The notes under the pieces are model-generated. The model saw nothing but the letters and a program-made list of their open reading frames with translations. It had not been told where the DNA came from and did no database searches. Positions 57,755 through 64,000 of a stretch of DNA of 64,000 nucleotides are shown here, piece by piece. The DNA is from Lasiodiplodia sp. COLG20 (taxonomy: Eukaryota > Ascomycota > Dothideomycetes > Botryosphaeriales > Botryosphaeriaceae), in the NCBI GenBank assembly GCA_009801085.1, contig VNWV01000006.1:620001-684000 (forward strand). The letters run 5' to 3'. Numbering within the stretch: position 1 is the first letter of the stretch; each line of letters begins with the position of its first letter. The position numbers were made by a program, and so were the translations under genes.

Positions 57755-57883
57755 AGTTCGGCGAAGCTCGAGACAGTTAAGTTCCAGAATGATAAGTGTG
57801 GGGCGATAGGGATGGTGGCGAAGAGTTTGGTTATTAAGAGAATGTTGAATGTTTTAAGAAAGCAGAGAGGTGCGCACAAATAG
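57755..57883 (+). pseudogene. Relic of an ankyrin-protease 3' end
   Basis: The translation contains AKLETVKFQND...AIGMVAKSLVI...MLNVLRKQ, which lines up with the last 35 residues of the S8 protease (AKLETGHLERE...AIVMVAKRLIT...KLDVLRR). The DNA also aligns over about 100 bases (GGCGAAGCT.GAGAC..., GATGGTGGCGAAGAG...). Upstream sequence shows no catalytic blocks, so only the tail survives. AT-rich substitutions suggest old decay. Confidence 0.6.
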
Positions 57884-58229
57884 AAGGGCTGGGCTATATC
57901 TTAATGGGGGCTGGCAAACATCTTTATCTTTCTGATCAGGGACATGTCATATACTTTTAACTGTTTGAAATATAATAGAAATGTAAGAGATGAATGAATT
58001 GTTACGAGTAGATATAATATGTAAATCTCTTAATAATAGCTCCATGAGTGGTTGTGAAGCAGAGGAGAACGGATGCTATAGATAATAGTTATTTGTGTGA
58101 AGTATACGTGAAATTGGTTATTTGTGCGTTTTAGTAAGGACCTCGATAAATTGCTTGAGATTCTGTATCTAAGAATACTAAATGAGCAGCCTATAACTGA
58201 TGGACCCTGCGGCGGCAAAATCGGCCGGA

Positions 58230-61126
58230 TCATACGGAGATTGATCTTTTTCCGGGCGTCTCATCACTGACTCTGTAGAATGGCTCCCCATCATGGATCC
58301 CACAAAATGATTCATGTGGTTGACAATATCCAAGTACACCCATCCCGTCTTCTCGGTAACAATCCCCATTCAAGACTCCGAAATTATAGCAGTAGTCATC
58401 ATCACGACATTTCGGAACACAGATCTTCAAGCGGCACCCGCTATGACGCTGGTGAGTCGGGACGCACCTAAACGAGTTCATAATCCCTATATCCGGACCG
58501 AAGCAATCGCTGTCATGGGAACATTCTTGACCAGCGATCCTTGCCAGTTCTAATATTGTGAACGATACAACTCCCTCGTCCCCAAGTTCGATGATTGAAT
58601 CTTTGAGGGGAGCATCTAGGTCCGGGCTGGAATCATTCCCCATTGATGGAGAATGAGTGCGCTCTGGTATATTCAGTCCGTGATCTGGTGGATTCAGTTT
58701 GTGTCGTCCGGTTGAGTTGGCCACGCAATGGCTGTCTGGTGATCGTGTTGCCTCTCCTGCATAGAGCCATAATGCCGTTAGGTTGAAGATAGTCTCTTGG
58801 GTGTAGTAGATACGGCAATCAGCAGCGTCGTAGAGGAATTGGAGCGGCACGTCTTCGCCTTTCCGCACGGCATCTCGGATGTTGACTCCGCCGGAGAACG
58901 TGAAGATGTTGTTGATTCTCTCCGGAAGCGACAACACCTCTTCGTGCAGGTAAGGGGCGAAAATAGATACAGTATTGTTGATATCGATGTCCAGGGTGGA
59001 GATGGAATACTCTTGGGCTCCCCGGGTGCCACCGGTAGCTTGCATGGGTCCTGCCTCGGGGCGACCGCCGGCTACGACTGCTTTGACTCCAGCCTCGGAA
59101 CGCATCATTTCAACGAACAATGCGCAGGCTGAGTCGCATAGCCCATCAGTCAGCTGATCAAACCCGTCAGTAACTACTTCTTAAGATAAACAGGCGCCTC
59201 AAGTCTTACAATTGTGATGTTTTCAGCCGCAAATATCGCCTTTCCATCGGCTGGGTTTCCTTCATAGCCATAAACAATATACAAATACTCTGGTAGAGAT
59301 AGAGAGTCTGTAACGTAAGAAATATCCGAGTAGTTATAACGTTGCTGAATTCGTCATTAGCACAAGCCACGATAAGCAAGTATGAGTACTCACAGTCTTT
59401 GTGAAATTGTCGCCATAGAGCTCCCTCGGTCCGTAGAATTCCTGCCAGCTAGTGAAGTCTTTATTCGTTTCGGGATTGATGCGATTGGATGAGACCCAGT
59501 TACTGGAGGATAAGGTGAATGTCCAAGCAGCAGAGCTGGACCCGTAAAGCTCTCCAACAGTGTTCCTAAACTTGTCTGTGACACGCCCAAGCTCATTTGC
59601 CATGTCGTGAGCACGCATTCGAGTTTCCATGACAGGATATATGTCAGGAAAGAACTTTGTGGCCTTTAGAATCTGAGATAAATTTTTAGGACAATGAACA
59701 CTTACCCGCTTGAAAGTGTCAACCGCAAGCGTTGTTGACCCGCCTCCATTCCGCTGAATATCAATCACGATTCTCTTCTTCCCTTCTTCCGAGCTCTTCG
59801 AGATGAACTCGCTGATAGCATGGCCGAAAGCTTCTGCTCCGTATCCGCGGGCTCTGAAAGTAGGTATTCTAAGAACAGCCAGATCAGTCCCCTCAAGGAA
59901 ATATCCTACATGAGCCTTGGTTAGAGTGAAATGGTAGTAGAGCTAATATCAGTGAGCTCACCTGAAATCAATGGACCATTTGAATCTTCGATGTTAGCCT
60001 GTAACAAATTTGGATTGGGATATGCTGTGTTCATGTGCGCCAATTTCCCGTCTAGGGTAGTGGAGGCTACAGTAGGGTTTGTGTCCGGTCGAGTTGCTGT
60101 AGTTGTAGATGTAGGAACCGTGGTGTTTTGCTGCGCAAGAAAACTGTCCAGAAACGGTTTGATCTTCTCTTGATAAAATTTTGCGGGAAAAAATCCCAAT
60201 ACAAAAAAGTTGTAGAAGTCCCCCCCAGTCTCGAGGGGCCCAGTCGGCCACGGATTAACGTAGAGTGCGCGAAATGGTTCGGGCCCGAGATGCGTTCCAT
60301 TTTCGAAAACTATCAACAAAGAATCTCCGGGGTAGAGGACAAGGTCACGGAAGAGCTCGGCCACGGATTCGGTCGGTTGCGCCGGACTGTACATCAAAGA
60401 GTTCCAATCCGCATGTGGATCAATATTGCCAGGGGAATGTATCTGCGCAAATTCTGTGAAGAAATGCACTGGATCTTTGCCGTTAATACTTTGGATCGGC
60501 GACGGCTGCCAACGACTCGTAGAATTTCTGCTAGCCTGAACGTCATCTATTCAACCTGTTAGTGTTGGTATGGGACTTAAGAAGTAATCGTGCGTACTAA
60601 AGAGATATAGCCGCGGTGTCTGCTTTCCATCAGAGGAAAGTGAAACAACGCTCCAAGGGCTCTCAAAACGAAAAGCAGAGAGAACACCTGCGTTGAGTCG
60701 AAGGTGCTTATCGTGAGCCGAATATATGAGGCGTTGTACTGCTTCCTCAAATTGATACTCATTTCGATAATATCCCTGGTCGATCTTTCCCTGGATGACT
60801 CCAAGCTCGTGAACCAAGTCGACTGCAGGTTGCTGGTATCCTTTAGGTGGGTGTCGCAAGTACGCAAGCGTACTGTGGAACTGAATCGTATCGTTGAAAT
60901 ACTTAACGAATCGAGAGGCTACTGCAGGATTGAATGGAACAGTAGAGAAGCATGCAAACACTTCAGAAGCATTCAAGAGTTCGATAGGACGCTCATCTAA
61001 AGGGGCTGTTCTGTGAATGATATCTCCGCATGCTGTTGATTGCGGTACAGAGCCGGAGATACCAGTAGGCTGAGGCTCGGCGACAACAGCCCAAGAAATT
61101 AGCAAAATGAACAAGTGTGGGATCAT
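58230..61126 (-). CDS. Secreted S41 peptidase (CPAF/UstP-like)
   Basis: At least five introns. Exon 1 (61126-60598) begins MIPHLFILLISWAVVAEPQ, a signal peptide; an in-frame ATG at 61336 would bury it, so 61126 is preferred. Exon 2 (60546-59962) has VHFFTEFAQIHSPGNIDPHA and MYSPAQ, with a Thr-rich stretch. From 59905 follow FRARGYGAEAFGHAISEFI and RIVIDIQRNGGGS, then FFPDIYPVMETRMRAHD. A later exon holds LTDGLCDSACALFVEMM, the catalytic Ser block, then VVAGGRPEAGPMQATGGTRG. This order (NGGG strand, then C-DSACA-x-F, then GGRP) is that of fungal S41 CPAF-like peptidases, including UstP of the ustiloxin pathway. The C-terminal 100 residues add ten or more cysteines (CSHDSDC, CRLKICVPKCRDDDYC), an EGF-like knot. 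Secreted or vacuolar protease; no RiPP precursor with repeated cores was seen nearby. Confidence 0.82.
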
Positions 61127-62315
61127 CGTGTCTGCAAAGATTGCCAGTGGTGTGATATCCGGAAAGTATTTGGGGACCCCAACTGATTTAAGACTGAGAA
61201 CTTGAGCCGCAACGCTGGCCGGAATAGCGAGGTGTCGCGGGAACATTATTCGGCTTACGTGTAGTTTGAGCCACAGGTTCAGCCACTTCTTGCGCGGCTT
61301 CAGCGGAAGCTTGTCACCAGGGGTAAGCGATCCCATGCAACTTCTTAATTGGGAATCATGCAGGTTAGTGTGGGCGAAGTGTGTAATACTAGTGCCTCAT
61401 GGGCAAGGGCTAACTGCCAAGCAGGTGGCTGCTACCTGCCTTTGCAATAGGCAGGCAGGGCTAATCTAGCTCACTATCCTCGGTTTTTCTGAAATACTTC
61501 GCATATAGCTTAATAATTCTATGAATTCCAGTTCAACTATGTCCTCTTGTTCGTGCCTTATCGTCTTTGAGGAGTATTCCGGTATTGTCGAGAGTCTACG
61601 GAGCGCTATTTGCCATCTTCTCTTGTTACTCGATTACTAGGCAATAGGTATACAACCCATGCTATAGTCATTAATCGATCATCTTCCATCTCCATCATTT
61701 CCATTATGTAACTGCGAGCGATACGAGATTTGCTGGTAATTAAAACATTCGTCAAAACTTTCTGATAATTCTTTCCAAGACAAGTGACGTACTTCTACGC
61801 CTTGTGCGACACAAAATGTATGTTATAAAACTGTCAGTGCGACCGCAAGAGGGCCTGTGTTATTGTTTCCGTGGAAGTTGGCAAGGCTGAAGAGTCGCAT
61901 CCGAAGCAGGGTAGCAATGCAGTATGCATGCAACACGGAACCATTCTATTGTGCAGGCCAGACTCAGGCGATGTAACCACCCATACGGGTCGAGTGGCTG
62001 TGTTATGGAGTCCCGGGTCGCCTTTTATTCCACATTCGGGAGGAGGCATCCAAGGGCTGACAGAGCTGAGCCAAGACAACAGCCTGGACTAATTTGGGAT
62101 TTCTGTACAATAGATCGTGCACCGTGACGCAGGTAGTACCGGATAATCTCCAATTCTATTTTCAGACCCTGTGATCCTCCTTCTTCAGCCTTTCAGCCTC
62201 CGTCACAGCACTTCGCCCTCATCTCATATGCTACCGCTCGACAACCTCCTACTGATGGTCTCGGTCATCAACTCTAACTTCCACTTCCACTCAAGCAACT
62301 TCTGCAGTCTCCGCC
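61127..62315. other. Intergenic, no gene seen
   Basis: 1.2 kb between the protease start and the orphan NLR module. Contains alternative hairpins at 61421-61454 (listed). Open frames around 61834-62127 are short on both strands and have no recognisable content. Confidence 0.5.
61421..61454. repeat. Two overlapping hairpins
   Basis: GCAGGT (61421-61426) pairs with ACCTGC (61434-61439), and CTGCCT (61436-61441) pairs with AGGCAG (61449-61454). They share bases, so only one can form at a time. Confidence 0.5.
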
Positions 62316-62705
62316 ATGCCGAAAATCGTGGCATACCGCGTCCAGGACGTCCCAACTGAATTCACGGACGAAGACTTGAAGCAAGCAATCTTGAGCCAGC
62401 TGCAAGAAGGTGAATCTCCCGACATGCTACTTGAATCTAGGCTATTGCCGTTTTGCCAGGCGGAAACTGCGAGTCCGAGGAAGAGGAATGCTGCTCTCAT
62501 CAAACTCAACCAAAGCCCAAAATTCCTCGCGCGACTTGACGGAGGCCTCTCCAAATTCGATGTTGTTCGCATCAACAAAGATATAAGGCTCAAATTTGAT
62601 CGAAGCTTTCATGGATTCACACAGCTGAACTGGCCTGATGAGACACAAGAGACTGCTGCTGAGTATTCTCCCCCTATGTGTTCGTCTTTTTTTTTTTTTT
62701 TTTAA
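62316..62705 (+). pseudogene. Orphan N-terminal module resembling the start of fungal NLRs
   Basis: 129 codons from the ATG at 62316. The beginning MPKIVAYRVQDVPTEFTDED, the stretch NAALIKLNQSPKFLARL and the end FHGFTQLNWPDE resemble the RRM-like segment that stands before the alpha/beta-hydrolase domain in many fungal NLRs, where FxGhTxL leads into the hydrolase. Here the frame ends in Phe codons of a T17 run (62687-62703) and no hydrolase, NACHT or repeat domain follows in the next 1.3 kb on either strand. It may be a truncated gene, a decoy-like short gene, or one with its continuation lost by insertion or deletion at the T tract. Family resemblance is from memory, hence moderate confidence. 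Confidence 0.45.
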
Positions 62706-64000
62706 CCTATTGTACCTTTGTATGTTGTTGTCTCTTGGGAATTTAGCCACAGATGGCGGCGGCGTTTCTCATCTTTGGCTCACAGCGCGCCGTCTTCGTA
62801 CGTGCCCACTCCACCCCTTCTTTCTCCTTTCTCTACGCTGAATATCAATGCATGAGCCATACGCTGTGGAATTTCATCGGCAGTTTCAAAGCTGTCTTCG
62901 TGCGTGTCTTGTCTGGCTCTTCGAGGACAAGAGTGATGAGTGTTGGAGCGGAGGTGCAAGGCTTGGGTTGGTGGCACAGAGGCGTGGAGAATAGTCTCGA
63001 GAGCAAGTAGGAGGGCTAAAAGAAGAAGGGTAGTGGTATTGAAGTCACCCAATTCGCATGAATTTTCTCAACAGCCCTCTCCCAAATTCAATGAGACTCT
63101 ACCGTTGCAGCAGACGGTTTTTGCGGGGTTTTTACTAGCGTTACTTTCCCCCTGAGCTGGAGGGAAGAGAGGATAACGTTGGGTGTGGCTTTCTTTCCGT
63201 CGACGTTGGTGAAACGGGGGAAGAGCTTGTTCATTAGGTGAAACGGTCGAAGGGGCCTGGAGCTACGTGGTAGCGCTGATCCCCCCGTGGTGTCGGCGTC
63301 AAGTAAGCATAATTGGGGATACTACTGAGAGCTTAGCAGTTGAATTGATGTATTGAATTCTTTTTTTTTGTCTCTATGGATTTGTGGTTAATCTATGTAG
63401 CTCTTGTTCTTTCTCCACTACGTTTTCTGGATTCTAGATGATTGTTGTTGTATTTCTTCTTCAATGCTGTGTGAGAAACAATGTGAAGATAGCATCATGT
63501 CAGTGAAAAGACGCTGAGTTCCGAAACCGGGGCACTCATGATTCGTCCCGGCCGAGAGGAGCTAGTTGAACTCAGGGGGCAGATATGCTCAAAGGCCATT
63601 GGGCGATGACGATCTCGGAAAAAAAAAAAGTGAGGTGAAGTAAGGCTTTGGTTTCAGTCGGAAAAACGTGAAGCTCCACACGGCGATTGGGCATCACGTC
63701 AAACGTCACACGCAGCGATCTGATCGATGTGACGCATTGCCCAAGCGGTTAGGGCCGGAGCAGCTTCGAAGCGAGCTGGGGGAGCGACAGCAAGGAAGAG
63801 GGCACGAGCAAGGATGGTGACATGTTTGGAAGGAAAAGCGGGCGGGTGCGACGGATCATTGGGCGGGCGCCAGCCACGGTCCCGGGACGTCCGGCCAGTC
63901 ACCTCATCATCGCCCACAAACATATATCCCCCCTTTTCCTCTTCTGGCAGCAGACGGGCAAAATATTGGTTGGCTTCGCCTCGTGTTTGCCTGCCTGCCA
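62706..64000. other. No gene supported to the window end
   Basis: Short open frames on both strands only. A9 at 63620-63629 and a T run at 63360-63369 occur. The last 100 bases are pyrimidine-rich (CATATATCCCCCCTTTTCC) and may be the promoter of a plus-strand gene starting beyond the window. Confidence 0.45.

Larger units (their letters stand above)
56877..58229. other. AT-rich gene-poor region
   Basis: 1.35 kb with high AT content beyond about 57.3 kb, one imperfect inverted repeat and a relic of the protease tail (both listed). No intact gene recognised. Confidence 0.5.

Overview
The window is nuclear DNA of a filamentous ascomycete (Pezizomycotina). The evidence is the many short GT..AG introns (about 45-100 nt), two HET-domain genes, three large NLR-type (STAND NTPase) loci with ankyrin repeats, two Zn2Cys6 regulators, a fungal-type secreted GH47 mannosidase and RIP-like TGG-to-TAG stop codons. 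I cannot fix genus or species from the sequence alone.

0-14 kb is an incompatibility/immune-type stretch: a PhiA-like small secreted protein (minus), a HET gene (minus, 1.7-4.0 kb), a decayed ankyrin fragment (plus, about 6.0-6.5 kb) that runs tail to tail into a broken PNP_UDP-NACHT-ankyrin receptor (minus, 6.5-10.7 kb), and a second HET gene (plus, 12.0-13.9 kb). 14-33.7 kb is mostly ordinary gene territory: a Zn2Cys6 regulator, an arrestin-like protein ending in a PPxY motif, a RecA/RAD51-like ATPase, the twin-CX9C complex I 15-kDa subunit, an intradiol ring-cleavage dioxygenase, a pyruvate-decarboxylase-type ThDP enzyme, a GH47 alpha-mannosidase and a two-helix membrane protein.

34-51 kb is a dense NLR-associated island. 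It holds a very large alpha/beta-hydrolase + STAND + ankyrin + ZZ-finger protein (minus), a divergent gene of unknown family, an ankyrin-subtilisin protease (plus), a decayed ankyrin copy related to the large receptor, and a second NACHT-ankyrin receptor (plus) ending in a 173-bp GAA repeat. Two small insertions sit here. One is an AT-rich 522-bp insert in the protease gene, flanked by 7-bp GGTACCC duplications that could also act as splice sites. The other is a 109-bp hAT-like MITE with a perfect 8-bp target duplication just after the GAA repeat. Echoes of the protease gene's 3' end occur at about 50.88 kb and 57.8 kb, which points to past duplication and loss.

51-57 kb looks like a small catabolic or secondary-metabolite module: a Zn2Cys6 regulator, a Baeyer-Villiger-type flavin monooxygenase and a divergently transcribed SnoaL/NTF2-fold protein. 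58-61 kb is a secreted S41 (CPAF/UstP-like) peptidase. 62.3 kb has an orphan N-terminal module resembling the start of fungal NLRs, cut off at a poly-T tract. The rest, to 64 kb, shows no gene I can support.

The best candidates for something undescribed are the 522-bp intron-like insertion, the immune island taken as a unit (receptors, ankyrin-protease and a divergent unknown protein) and the GAA-tract receptor tail.
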